A DNA stretch of 64,000 bases, taken from positions 66,815-130,814 of the forward strand of contig NZ_CABJDN010000002.1 of the NCBI RefSeq assembly GCF_902364365.1. Direction: 5' to 3'. Shown piece by piece: positions 52,501 to 61,372 of this stretch. The position numbers and the translations under genes were made by a program. The first letter of the stretch is position 1. Each line of letters begins with the position of its first letter. The DNA is from Bacteroides intestinalis. GTDB taxonomy: Bacteria; Bacteroidota; Bacteroidia; Bacteroidales; Bacteroidaceae. Below the pieces are notes generated by a model that was given only the letters and a program-made list of their open reading frames with translations, made no database searches and was not told the DNA's origin.

Positions 52501-53654
52501 TGTAGTCCTTTCAGTACAATCTGATTATTATGTGGTTGACGAACTAAATGCAAATACAGATTATTCTCCTTTCGAGTAACATACCCCCACGGAAAGTTAT
52601 CATTAAACGGATTTCCGGCAGCACCATAAATAGCTTCCGAATTTGCATTCAACCAGTTTCCTACAAAACTCAACACATCAACACTTGGCTGAGGGACCAC
52701 CCCATCTGCACGCGGACCTATATTAATCACGTAATTAACATTCCTACTCACAGCCTCTATCAATGAGCAAAGAATCGCTTTCTTTCCTTTCCAAGCATGA
52801 TCATTCTTTTTGTATCCCCAAGTATGATTCAAGGTAGCCACCATCTCCAAATCCGTTGAAGCATAAGCACAAGGCATTTCATTATCACCCAATGCCCCGT
52901 AATCACCAAGATTATACCCCACACGACCATTGATTAAACAATCCGGTTGCAACTCTCTAACCACATTGACAAAAAGCTGGCTCTGCTCTTTTGACAAATC
53001 AAAAGGAGTATCATACCATAGTAAATCAATTTTTCCATAATTAGTGAGCAACTCACGCACCTGCGGCAACGCTTTGTTTTGAATATATCGGTCCAAATCG
53101 GGCTTTACCTCCGATTTATCTTTCCCATAATGCCCGTCATATTCATTTTTCATTACGGCAGCATCTTCTTCCCGCCAATCTTGGCGGTGCGAATAATAAA
53201 TTCCTACTTTTAGGCCATACTTGTGACAGGCCTCTATCAGTTCTCTCAGCGGATCACCTTTGTAAGGTGTGCTCTCAATATCAAAATCAGTGACATCACT
53301 CGGATAAAGGCAAAAGCCTTCATGATGCTTAGCCGTGAAAACAATATATTTTGCACCAGCTTGCTTGGCTATCTGCACCCAAGTTTCAGGCTTGCATTTA
53401 CTTAAAGTAAAATCAGACAATAATTTTTCATATTCACGATTCGGCACCTTTGCAAAATTCTGTATCCACTCACCAATTCCTTCCACTTCTTTCCCATTCC
53501 ATTCTCCGGCAGCTGCAGAGTATAATCCCAAGTGGATAAACATTCCAAAACGGGCCTCACGCCACCAATCCATACGCGAGGTGCTACTCTGCGCTTCAGT
53601 TGATAAAGCAATCCAGCTGAACAACAAAACATAGACTATTCTTCTCCAAATCAT
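49521..53654 (-). CDS. GH29-PL8 fusion: alpha-fucosidase-like and chondroitin-lyase-like bifunctional enzyme
   Basis: A 1377-residue secreted protein (signal peptide 1-22). Residues about 28-420 are a GH29 domain: WWREARFGMFIHLGLYS, HHEGFCLYPS and the nucleophile D215 in LLWYDTPFD. A beta-domain follows to about 600. Residues about 640-1377 match PL8 lyases: DGTGFHHRTHYNGYMY carries H819 and Y826 with the +7 spacing of His and Tyr in chondroitinase ABC, then NSLAGRHPF, FGRYQSHGTLEI and WDWNVIPGSTT. Each part alone would be a complete enzyme. The reading frame has no break. It lies 12 nt after GH2. Confidence 0.85.
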   Translation of the reverse strand: MIWRRIVYVLLFSWIALSTEAQSSTSRMDWWREARFGMFIHLGLYSAAAGEWNGKEVEGIGEWIQNFAKVPNREYEKLLSDFTLSKCKPETWVQIAKQAGAKYIVFTAKHHEGFCLYPSDVTDFDIESTPYKGDPLRELIEACHKYGLKVGIYYSHRQDWREEDAAVMKNEYDGHYGKDKSEVKPDLDRYIQNKALPQVRELLTNYGKIDLLWYDTPFDLSKEQSQLFVNVVRELQPDCLINGRVGYNLGDYGALGDNEMPCAYASTDLEMVATLNHTWGYKKNDHAWKGKKAILCSLIEAVSRNVNYVINIGPRADGVVPQPSVDVLSFVGNWLNANSEAIYGAAGNPFNDNFPWGYVTRKENNLYLHLVRQPHNNQIVLKGLQSVILSAGVLSSGQKLTVNHNMVSIPEGLDYECVPVLKLTCQTPLNISTVNFPNEGIVSMPAASGRRIPGKKGCFRIAEGGNTENFNSETGKLLLECVIDEPGEYDVRLYTSRHWRRSFTEGTKVSLKIGDEKQLKACLLRKDEELVNVRQNSYPETWSYIGTVTFEGVGNRTLELSIDTIGTYSRLGFFGEDIQNESENNVRVMRIELIKRNREDIERKLSDLEDLRKSNPLPLPQATSEELAEALKLIKRYQLKRMQNGRVTGLPLSNEEKLALVQAQELSTATRALAYAVLEKYPNAEDDFTLFIDYLIAQKAIERIVFRYSNYQAVRKIPADFLSALSVCDDTRKLQLIGEVKSLLEFEQLYLSSSQLAPRINSDYIYNVPPHLLICILHNPDDQQALIDLESFSHFLSACTQYVPGGNDWLKPDGTGFHHRTHYNGYMYSYKTLVEYAARLKGTSFRIDSGAYQRIRKAIISLYLMATRSASDDNHYYANSLAGRHPFTGIGLSFTQQLFEQLIEVGGDINGEVADLELASFYNYFFMTKKYKNAPELNLEGFYQFNYSPLGIYRFDNWVATMRCPTTNFWGAEIYAGTNRFGRYQSHGTLEILYDGPLERSGYPGNEGHKGWDWNVIPGSTTVHYTSWKEMMPGGNETDRFDQKSLTTNFSGALSWKDCGLFAAAFDQGDSWGKQRFEPTNLKFCKSVFAFDGMLISLGSDISAVGNYDDNYLTATNLFQTVGQAGSSVLVVNGKEIKRNGMRVLNLKEEDAWLIAPNTTGYYLPAGNDSLIVQNVEQEVPASSGFQNGLKRIRTAKAYINHGVKPENKRYCFVAVPNTTARKMAMLAKQLQKKEGLFEVLSAGDSAHILKHHSSGTIAYSLFAPAPHLSYGCLRSSDTELLLMEKMDKKKDTLDIALCNPNLRPQPSKVYGWIATPTYASLVLDGEWVLADGESPEKVLLIESKPVGTTIKVTLSEGEPFYLKLKRKTSNGFSSVN

Positions 53655-53666
53655 ATTTAATTATAT

Positions 53667-56663
53667 TTATAAGACAATTGTTAGTTTTCCAAAGCAGGGA
53701 GATGCCTCCAAAGTTTTGCAATAATTTCCCCAAGCTATTTCCGGATAATCCCACTTACTCATTATATACAAAACCAACCGCTCATCTGCCCCTTTACTCG
53801 TTCTGCAGGCCAATGAAGCATCAGGAGATATCACAGACAGATGAAGACCGGAACTATCTTTCTGTTGAGATAGTGTATAATAATAGATATTCTCCTTCAG
53901 TCCCTTAGCTATCTGCGTCAATGGTTGGTGACAATTAGCACCAGCATCAGCCCAGTAATAATAATTATGAGTATCCAGTTGCCACGCCTGCTGTGGATTT
54001 TCCCGATAGGCTACGCGATGGTTATTGTATAGAGGCGCACAACCATTATTACCTGCAAAAGCCCCTTCTTGGTAGTAGTCCCAATATCCCTTACGTTCCC
54101 ATCTCAGATAATTGTAAATGTCAGGAAGAAGGAAAGAAAGTCCGGACTCACGTACATAGCCATTGGGAGCATCCGATACAATATAGTTCATCTCTATTTG
54201 TCCCTCCGGAAGAATTAGCATTTGGAAGTCAATCTTAACTCCACCATATTCTCCGGACAATGCGATCTCCGCTTTACCATCTTTCAATTGACACACAAAA
54301 TCCCTTTTGACCCAGTTCTCTTTTGGAAGAATGAATTTCTTCGCGGCTTTTCGTACCTCGGCACCGGTCAGGTGATTTAAATTTGTATTCAAATTCAGAA
54401 AAGGTCCTGATTCCAATACTACCTTGCCGGCAGAAACGGCATTACAGATAAGCCCTGTATGCCTACTGAATGGGATTGTAAAATTATCACCTTCAACAAT
54501 GACAAACTCATCCGTTTCTGTCACCCGCAACGCTCTTTTGTGACCACTATTGTAGGGAAGCGGAACTTTCTTCTCTCCTATAGTTATCAGATTGGCATCG
54601 ATTAATTGGTCACCGGCAGTATAGAACTCCACCAAAATCCGATCACCATCCTGCCAATCTTCATCCGGTAAGATTAAATTCCCCTTCTCATGTGGAGCCA
54701 AATTCAGAGAAATCGTTTTCGGGACATTACCATTACGAGTATAACGGATATTTATTTCACTCAGGTTGGTGTGGTCAAAACGATTATGAACGGGAATTAT
54801 CAACCGTTCTCCGGAAGTGATACTGGAAATCGGTTCAACCGACAATCTGACCGGAGAATATGCTTTTTTCGTAGACCAGAATTCCGGTTTTTCACGTCGC
54901 CACACATCTACAATTCCCCATTCTCCATAACCGACACAATTACCCTGAAACTCTTCCGGCTTTGCCGTTCTTGCAAAAGTCTTCCAGTAGGGTTCTCCTA
55001 CTTTCAGTTCAGGAACCATAAAGGTTTCATCAATATATCCCCAAATAGCTCCTCCAAGTCCGCCGGAAGTATTAAATAATTTACTCCACATTTTATCCAA
55101 TGAAGCTCCCCAAAATTCTCTGATATTAGGATCTTCCCTTAAAGTTTCATACGTATAGCATGCCGGATGTGCCCATTCATCAAACAAGGCAGGCACCCCA
55201 TATCCTTCAAAGTTCTGTACAGTCATCCCGAACTGATTTAAACTTCCGTTTACGTTTGGATAGTGCATGCTCAATATGTCATAGATCTTATCTTCTCCTT
55301 TCACAGTACCCGGCCAGCTGAAAATAACAGGACGCGCCGGATCAGTCTTCTTCATCCAATCCCAGCTTGCTCTGAAATTATCGCCATATCTGCTCTCATT
55401 CCCTATCGACCAAAATATAATGGAAGAGTGTGACCGCAAGGATTTCACCATTTCCATACATTGCGATAAATAACGATGAGTAAAATCAGCATCATCCTGA
55501 GATTTTCCCGGTTTATAGTTCTTCTGACGATAGGTATCTACAAAGCAAACAGCCGTTTCACATTCCACATAAAGTCCCAGTTTGTCACAATATTCCAAGA
55601 ACCTTTCAGTGGGAGGATAATGCGAAGTACGTACAAAATTCATATTCGCACGCTTAAACAAAACAGCATCCAGACTGTCCAGTTCTTCAGTCGTTGTCCG
55701 TCCCAAAGTGGGATGTATATCATGCCGGCAAGCACCGCGCAGCTTTATTGGCATACCGTTCACCAACATACGCTCTTTTACTATCCTCACCTCACGGAAA
55801 CCTATTTTTTTGCAAAAACGGCTTATCTCCCTCCCCTTCTGCCAAATAGAAACAGTCAATGAATAAAGATTAGGATGTTCCGCATCCCATTTCAATACAT
55901 TACTGACAGGAAGTTCGTCCATAACTTCCATATTTTCTCCTTTTTTTAATGGAAAGACCGATACAGGCAATTCTACACGTTTTCCCTGCGGAGATAAAAG
56001 CGTATATCTGATCTCCGCCTCCTCACTTGCAAACGCCGAATAACCGAGTTTAAGCACAGCATTCTTATAAGAAGCATCTAAAACAGTCTCAGCATAAAAA
56101 TCAAAGATATGAGTTTCCGGCAGAGCAAATATAGTAACATCCCGCAAGATGCCTCCAATGGGGTGGTGAGCATAACCGGAAGCATAAGATATGTCATCCA
56201 AGCGATCAGTCACTTCCAGTTCTATTTCGTTCTTCTTTCCTATTTTTACATAAGAAGTTATATCCGTCTCCCAACGAGTAAATCCTCCAAAATGTTCTCT
56301 GACTTTCTTTCCATTCACCGCCAGACAAGCATGACTGTATACTCCGTCAAAACGGAGTATAACCCTTTTATTCCTATAACTATCCGGCAATACAAACGAT
56401 TTACGATACCGAAAAGCCTGGTCGTGCTCAATGGCATAACCTTGCATCACCACTTCTCCGGGAACCTGAATGGTAGTCCACCCGCTTTTCAAAGAAGGCT
56501 TGAAATTCCAAGCTCCATTCAATAATGTTTCTATTTGCTCCATTCCCGGTGCTAACTGAGGTATCACATAACTCCGCTCTCCAGCAGAAAGTTGAAGTAG
56601 CATCAGACAGCTCAACGCATGTGCAAGCAATAATTTATAATAATTCCTCATTATTTTATCCAT
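53667..56663 (-). CDS. GH2 family glycoside hydrolase (PUL 2)
   Basis: A 998-residue secreted protein (signal peptide ends near LSAG; Met5 at 56651 is an equally likely start). Order: sugar-binding domain (40-215), immunoglobulin-like domain (215-310), TIM barrel (310-600) and a C-terminal beta-galactosidase small-chain-like region (740-998). The acid/base is E423 in IGNES and the nucleophile E496 in LFDEWAHP. It may be a beta-galactosidase, beta-glucuronidase or other exo-enzyme. A -7 box and a terminator hairpin upstream suggest it can be expressed apart from SusD. Confidence 0.92.
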   Translation of the reverse strand: MDKIMRNYYKLLLAHALSCLMLLQLSAGERSYVIPQLAPGMEQIETLLNGAWNFKPSLKSGWTTIQVPGEVVMQGYAIEHDQAFRYRKSFVLPDSYRNKRVILRFDGVYSHACLAVNGKKVREHFGGFTRWETDITSYVKIGKKNEIELEVTDRLDDISYASGYAHHPIGGILRDVTIFALPETHIFDFYAETVLDASYKNAVLKLGYSAFASEEAEIRYTLLSPQGKRVELPVSVFPLKKGENMEVMDELPVSNVLKWDAEHPNLYSLTVSIWQKGREISRFCKKIGFREVRIVKERMLVNGMPIKLRGACRHDIHPTLGRTTTEELDSLDAVLFKRANMNFVRTSHYPPTERFLEYCDKLGLYVECETAVCFVDTYRQKNYKPGKSQDDADFTHRYLSQCMEMVKSLRSHSSIIFWSIGNESRYGDNFRASWDWMKKTDPARPVIFSWPGTVKGEDKIYDILSMHYPNVNGSLNQFGMTVQNFEGYGVPALFDEWAHPACYTYETLREDPNIREFWGASLDKMWSKLFNTSGGLGGAIWGYIDETFMVPELKVGEPYWKTFARTAKPEEFQGNCVGYGEWGIVDVWRREKPEFWSTKKAYSPVRLSVEPISSITSGERLIIPVHNRFDHTNLSEINIRYTRNGNVPKTISLNLAPHEKGNLILPDEDWQDGDRILVEFYTAGDQLIDANLITIGEKKVPLPYNSGHKRALRVTETDEFVIVEGDNFTIPFSRHTGLICNAVSAGKVVLESGPFLNLNTNLNHLTGAEVRKAAKKFILPKENWVKRDFVCQLKDGKAEIALSGEYGGVKIDFQMLILPEGQIEMNYIVSDAPNGYVRESGLSFLLPDIYNYLRWERKGYWDYYQEGAFAGNNGCAPLYNNHRVAYRENPQQAWQLDTHNYYYWADAGANCHQPLTQIAKGLKENIYYYTLSQQKDSSGLHLSVISPDASLACRTSKGADERLVLYIMSKWDYPEIAWGNYCKTLEASPCFGKLTIVL

Positions 56664-56764
56664 TAATTTAAACTCTATAACGAATCGTGCGGATAGCTTT
56701 GAAAGGCCTTAAATAGCATTTAAACGTCATTCACGAAACCTACCCGCACGAAGCGTACAAGAGA

Positions 56765-56772
56765 CAAAAATA
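56765..56772 (-). promoter_or_regulatory. -7 box (TATTTTTG, minus strand) ahead of GH2
   Basis: CAAAAATA on the plus strand, in the 190-nt gap between susD and GH2, downstream of the hairpin at 56793-56828. It may start a transcript for the enzyme genes only. Confidence 0.45.
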
Positions 56773-56792
56773 CAATTTCTTTTTTACGAAAA

Positions 56793-56828
56793 TTAGATCC
56801 AGGCATAATAAATACTACCTGAATCTAA
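56793..56828 (-). terminator. Hairpin after susD (partial terminator, minus strand)
   Basis: TTAGATCCAGG (56793-56803) pairs with CCTGAATCTAA (56818-56828), ten of eleven positions, 27 nt after the susD stop. The tail is only moderately T-rich, so it may attenuate rather than end transcription. Confidence 0.55.
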
Positions 56829-56855
56829 TTAAGAACTACATGTTATCCATTCTTT

Positions 56856-58574
56856 CTACCATCCTGTATTTTGTTTCAAATTAGAATTCTTAAAGACTTC
56901 TTCCTGAGATATGGGATATAGATACATCTTATCTTCCCATTTGCGCTCTTGTACTTTGCTCTTCTTGTACAAGAATCCGTCTGCTACCTTCTGTATGGTT
57001 ACTCCATAAATATCTTTAACCACTTCTCCTGTTTTCCACCGGCGAATGTCCCAGAAACGATGATCCTCAAATGCCAGTTCTACACGGCGCTCACTACGAA
57101 TACGTTGTGTAAAAGCCTCCCCTTGCTCCGTTACAGATGGCATATTAGCAGCAAAACGTATCTGATTGATAACTTCACGTGCCGATATAGGATGTGCGCC
57201 GTCTGTATAGTCCGGACCTTGCCATTCATTCATGGCCTCAGCATAATTAAGTAATATTTCAGCGTAGCGGAATATAACAAAATGATGGGGTTGCGAAATC
57301 GGTTTGGCAGGTGACAATGACACAGTCTCATTCATATATTTTCGTAAATAGTACCCGGTCAAAGAAGCACCTTCGATAGGATATGCATTCTTTCCGCCTA
57401 TAAAAGTTTCTATCGCATTCTTCATGAAAACAGAACCATTGTAGAGTATGGTTGTATACAAACGAGGATCACGGGTCTTTTGTCCTTCCGCATCCATATA
57501 CATATTCTGAACATGTTCCGGATTGTTCCAATCAAAAGGTGTTCCATCTGCCATTTCAAATGCATCCACTAAATTCTGGGTTGGAGTGTTTCCACTGTTT
57601 CCCCCCTCAAAACCAATGGGTAAGTTGTACCCCTCAAAAGAACTGGTGTTTCCATTGCGTTTCACAAATATGAGTTGCTTAGACTTAAGTACATCATGAC
57701 CACCTCGGACATCGTATAATGGATCGTCTTCTATATTCGGCAATGAGTACCAATTCTCTTTGATAATGTCATAGGCTGCCGTAGCAGCTTTCTCCCATTT
57801 GCTTTTATCCCCTTCTGGATTATGTAACTTACTTGCTGCATACAAAAGGGCACGTGATTTTAAGGCTCTCACCATCCCACGGGTTACACGTCCTGTTTCG
57901 CCCAGACCATAATCATTCCATTCGGATTCGGGGACAGTAGTCCCCGGTGCATCCTGTGTAATAGGAAGCTCAGGAGCAACGTCGTCACACTCCCTGATAA
58001 TGAAGTCAATCACATCCGCAAATCTCGCCTTCTCTACAGAGTTGATTTCCTCAATCGTATAAGTACGAGTCAGGAGAGGAATATCTCCGTATCTTTTGCA
58101 TAACTCAAAAAAATAAAAAGCACGAAGTGCGCGTACCTCATATACGTAGCGTTTGGCACGTCTCAGGTTTTCTTCATAGTCCTCATTCCATTTAAAGTAT
58201 TCAAGCTTTTCCAAGGAGTAATTTTCCAGAAATGAGTTGGCAGAACGGATGGCAGTATAAAAATCGCCCCACACATCATCTATGGTGTTAAGCGGTCCCC
58301 ACGCGTTATCATAGATATCATAAATCTTGCTATTGCTCCAAGTGAACACAGCATTGTCCGTTGCTGCTTCGCGTAAAGCGCCACCTCCCATTACTCCAAA
58401 GTCCTGTGGCAAGAAAGAATAAACATAAGCCACCAATTTATTTACATTATTAAAATCATACGTATAAGCCCCTTCCTTCGTGATGTCCGTAGCTTCTTCC
58501 AAATCTAAGAAATCACAGCCGGACAGCGAAAGTGATATACATATAAAAGCAATATATTTCTTAAACATAATCAT
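56856..58574 (-). CDS. SusD/RagB family lipoprotein, second copy of PUL 2
   Basis: A 572-residue lipoprotein with lipobox LSGC (C20). The family features are VYEVRALRAFYFFELCKRYG, RYAEILLNYAEAMNEW and ERRVELAFEDHRFWDIRRW, then YLYPISQEEV. It pairs with the SusC just upstream (7 nt gap). The PUL has two SusCD pairs, so two complexes may take up different oligosaccharides. Confidence 0.96.
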   Translation of the reverse strand: MIMFKKYIAFICISLSLSGCDFLDLEEATDITKEGAYTYDFNNVNKLVAYVYSFLPQDFGVMGGGALREAATDNAVFTWSNSKIYDIYDNAWGPLNTIDDVWGDFYTAIRSANSFLENYSLEKLEYFKWNEDYEENLRRAKRYVYEVRALRAFYFFELCKRYGDIPLLTRTYTIEEINSVEKARFADVIDFIIRECDDVAPELPITQDAPGTTVPESEWNDYGLGETGRVTRGMVRALKSRALLYAASKLHNPEGDKSKWEKAATAAYDIIKENWYSLPNIEDDPLYDVRGGHDVLKSKQLIFVKRNGNTSSFEGYNLPIGFEGGNSGNTPTQNLVDAFEMADGTPFDWNNPEHVQNMYMDAEGQKTRDPRLYTTILYNGSVFMKNAIETFIGGKNAYPIEGASLTGYYLRKYMNETVSLSPAKPISQPHHFVIFRYAEILLNYAEAMNEWQGPDYTDGAHPISAREVINQIRFAANMPSVTEQGEAFTQRIRSERRVELAFEDHRFWDIRRWKTGEVVKDIYGVTIQKVADGFLYKKSKVQERKWEDKMYLYPISQEEVFKNSNLKQNTGW

Positions 58575-58581
58575 GTACTTT

Positions 58582-61341
58582 TTAGAATTTTACATTAAAT
58601 CCGAAATAGACAGAAAGCATATCCGGATAGTTAACACTCAGATCCTCACAATTCGAGTACTTCACATGATCCAATGAAAACACATTGTTAGCACGTGCAA
58701 ATATCTGACAGGCTTCCATCTTCGCCTTCTTTATCCACTGTTGCGGCAAGTTATAATATACATTCAGATTACGTAGCTTCAAGTATGAGCCATTAACCAA
58801 CCACTGAGTACTGTTCTGAAAATTATTACTTGTATTCAGAGTTGTCAGACGGGGAAGATTGGCTATATCTTTCGTCTCTTCCGTCCAGCGTATATTGTCG
58901 TCCATATACCAGGTGGAAATATTGGTATTATTGCGCAAAGGCCAATATACATTTGCCGTATTCAGCATTTTGCTATATCCGCCAACACCCTGAAACAGCA
59001 TATCCACGCCAAAACCCTTATATTCGAAACCCAAATTGATGCCATAATATAATTTAGGAATCGTAGAAGAGTGCCCGATGGCAATCCGGTCATTATCATC
59101 TATCTTCTGGTCATTGTTCTGATCTTTATACTTGATGTCACCGGGACGCACATCCGAGAATGTTTGTGTAGGGCTCTTCGCTATATCCTCTGCATCGCGA
59201 AAGTATCCAATTGCTTCCAAGCCAAATATCTGGCCGACAGGATAGCCCTTAGCGGATAAATAAGAATAAGGTTTATATCCTTCTCCATTTTCCACTATTT
59301 CCGTTTTGGCATAAGACAAATTGGCTCCAGCATGATAGCTGAAATCTTTCTTTGCACCATTCCAGTTCAGTGCCAATTCAAATCCCTTGGTATCGACAGC
59401 TCCCGTAAAAGTCTTGGCAATTTCTATACCCAATGCCGAAGATACCATATTGGCACCGTCAACCAGAATATTCCTTCTACGATCCATAAAATAATCGGCT
59501 GTGAAAGTCAAGTTCTTAAACAGACGCATGTCCAAACCTACATTGTATTTGTCAGAAACCTCGCATGACATATCCGAAATGGCCAACCGACCTTCTTTCA
59601 AACCACTTTGCGTACCTCCTGCATCATTCGTCACAAAACCGGCACCACCTACCCAGTACTGACGGTCTAAGTAATAATCAAAACCATCATAACCGGATCG
59701 CCCCCACGATGCACGGAGTTTTAGCAAATCGATGAAAGACGCAGACTCCATGAATGATTCGTTTGAAAGAAGCCAACCGGCCGAAACTGCCGGATAAGTA
59801 CGAAAACGATCTCCTTTAGGTAATACGCTGGTTCCACTATGATTCACTACCACATCCAATAAGTAGCGATTGTCATAGCTATAACCTGCAGCAGCTGTAA
59901 TATACTGACGATAACGGGATTGTGCCTTACCTGTAGGCGTCAACGACTCCTGACGGTACAGACCTGATATAGTAACAGCATGTTTCCCAAAAGTACGGTC
60001 ATAAGCAACTTTAGTTTCCAGATTAGCACGTATGTATTGGTCAGCCAGTCCTTTATTATCAACTGTCAAAGCCTTATCATCTCCGAAACGTTCTGTATTA
60101 ATCTGGTATTCGCCAGTTTCCGGATTCAATACCGAGGAATTTATCTCGTAGAGAAAGTTCTTGCTTCCGGTTTCCTGATAAGTTGCACTATTATCATAAG
60201 AAACAGCTATCTCTGCACTCAATCCTTTCGTTATTGCCGACAAATTCTGTATAATCCGCAAATCAGCCTGCAACATACGCTGATTCTCTTTATAATATCC
60301 GACATCGGCAATACGCGCAATCGGATTATCATTATACACAGTGTTACTACCCCAATAACCATTACTTGTTCTGACGGGAAAAGCAGCAGAAGGGGTTTTA
60401 TATAAACCTGAAAAAATCTTATCTTCTGCCGTATTGGGACGTTTTCGCTCATATAGCATTCCCAGCATAGTCAACTTAACCATTGTTGTGGAAGTGACCT
60501 CCACATCCAGATTCATCCGAAAATTCAGATTATACTTCTTCATTTGTGTATTATAACGATCAGAATAATCAGTATAAGCCGAATTTAGTATGCCATAATC
60601 GTTTTTATAACTCAGCATTGTGAAATACCGGAGGCGTTTACCTCCTCCCTGAAACGTAAAATCCGCCTGGTTGTTAAAAGACTGGTTTCTCAATCCCTCA
60701 CTCAGCCAATCCGTATCAGCATAGAGATCGCGGTTACTCCCATTCCTAAAAGCCTCTAAATGAGCATCGGTATACTGTGGTTGCAACCCATCCAGCAACA
60801 GCGCTTCATTCTTAGCCTGAGCGTAAGTATAAGCATCGACAAACTTGGGCTGATTTATAGGAAGTCCCATACCAAACCGATAGTTCACATCAATACTCAT
60901 TTTAGCTTCTTTTCCACGCTTTGTGGTAATAACGACCACTCCATTCGCTCCGCGCGGTCCCCATACCGCTGTAGCCGCACCATCCTTCAATACGGAAACA
61001 GACTCTATTTCCGCTACATTCAGATACTCTAACGGACGGGGAAATCCATCGACTATTATCAATGGCTCTGCCCCATTCAGCGAGCCTCTGCCACGTACAA
61101 TCAATTTAGCATTATCAGTCCAACCAGTCTGTTGCAGTACACTCAATCCCGGTAATAAACCATATAATGTATTATAAGGATTAGGAGTAGAATTCTTTTC
61201 CAATTCTTCTGATGTCACAGTAGAAACAGCCGACGTCTGACGTTCGTCAATATTTGATTTTGTTTTAATATCGCCATCAGCCATTGCCGAAACAGCATAC
61301 AATAAAGCTATTCCGACTATATATACATTTTTCCTATTCAT
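58582..61341 (-). CDS. SusC-family transporter, second copy of PUL 2, without the N-terminal extension
   Basis: A 919-residue outer-membrane TonB-dependent transporter. After the signal peptide (ending VSAMA) and a short linker the plug starts at once: SAVSTVTSEELEKNSTPN, LIVRGRGSLNGAEPLIIVDG, GPRGANGVVVITTKRG. The usual carboxypeptidase-like domain of about 80 residues seen in the PUL 1 SusC is absent. The barrel runs to the C-terminal FGFNVKF. It lies 31 nt downstream of the first SusD. Confidence 0.95.
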   Translation of the reverse strand: MNRKNVYIVGIALLYAVSAMADGDIKTKSNIDERQTSAVSTVTSEELEKNSTPNPYNTLYGLLPGLSVLQQTGWTDNAKLIVRGRGSLNGAEPLIIVDGFPRPLEYLNVAEIESVSVLKDGAATAVWGPRGANGVVVITTKRGKEAKMSIDVNYRFGMGLPINQPKFVDAYTYAQAKNEALLLDGLQPQYTDAHLEAFRNGSNRDLYADTDWLSEGLRNQSFNNQADFTFQGGGKRLRYFTMLSYKNDYGILNSAYTDYSDRYNTQMKKYNLNFRMNLDVEVTSTTMVKLTMLGMLYERKRPNTAEDKIFSGLYKTPSAAFPVRTSNGYWGSNTVYNDNPIARIADVGYYKENQRMLQADLRIIQNLSAITKGLSAEIAVSYDNSATYQETGSKNFLYEINSSVLNPETGEYQINTERFGDDKALTVDNKGLADQYIRANLETKVAYDRTFGKHAVTISGLYRQESLTPTGKAQSRYRQYITAAAGYSYDNRYLLDVVVNHSGTSVLPKGDRFRTYPAVSAGWLLSNESFMESASFIDLLKLRASWGRSGYDGFDYYLDRQYWVGGAGFVTNDAGGTQSGLKEGRLAISDMSCEVSDKYNVGLDMRLFKNLTFTADYFMDRRRNILVDGANMVSSALGIEIAKTFTGAVDTKGFELALNWNGAKKDFSYHAGANLSYAKTEIVENGEGYKPYSYLSAKGYPVGQIFGLEAIGYFRDAEDIAKSPTQTFSDVRPGDIKYKDQNNDQKIDDNDRIAIGHSSTIPKLYYGINLGFEYKGFGVDMLFQGVGGYSKMLNTANVYWPLRNNTNISTWYMDDNIRWTEETKDIANLPRLTTLNTSNNFQNSTQWLVNGSYLKLRNLNVYYNLPQQWIKKAKMEACQIFARANNVFSLDHVKYSNCEDLSVNYPDMLSVYFGFNVKF

Positions 61342-61372
61342 AAGTTTTCAATGTTTCTAATTAGATTTATTC

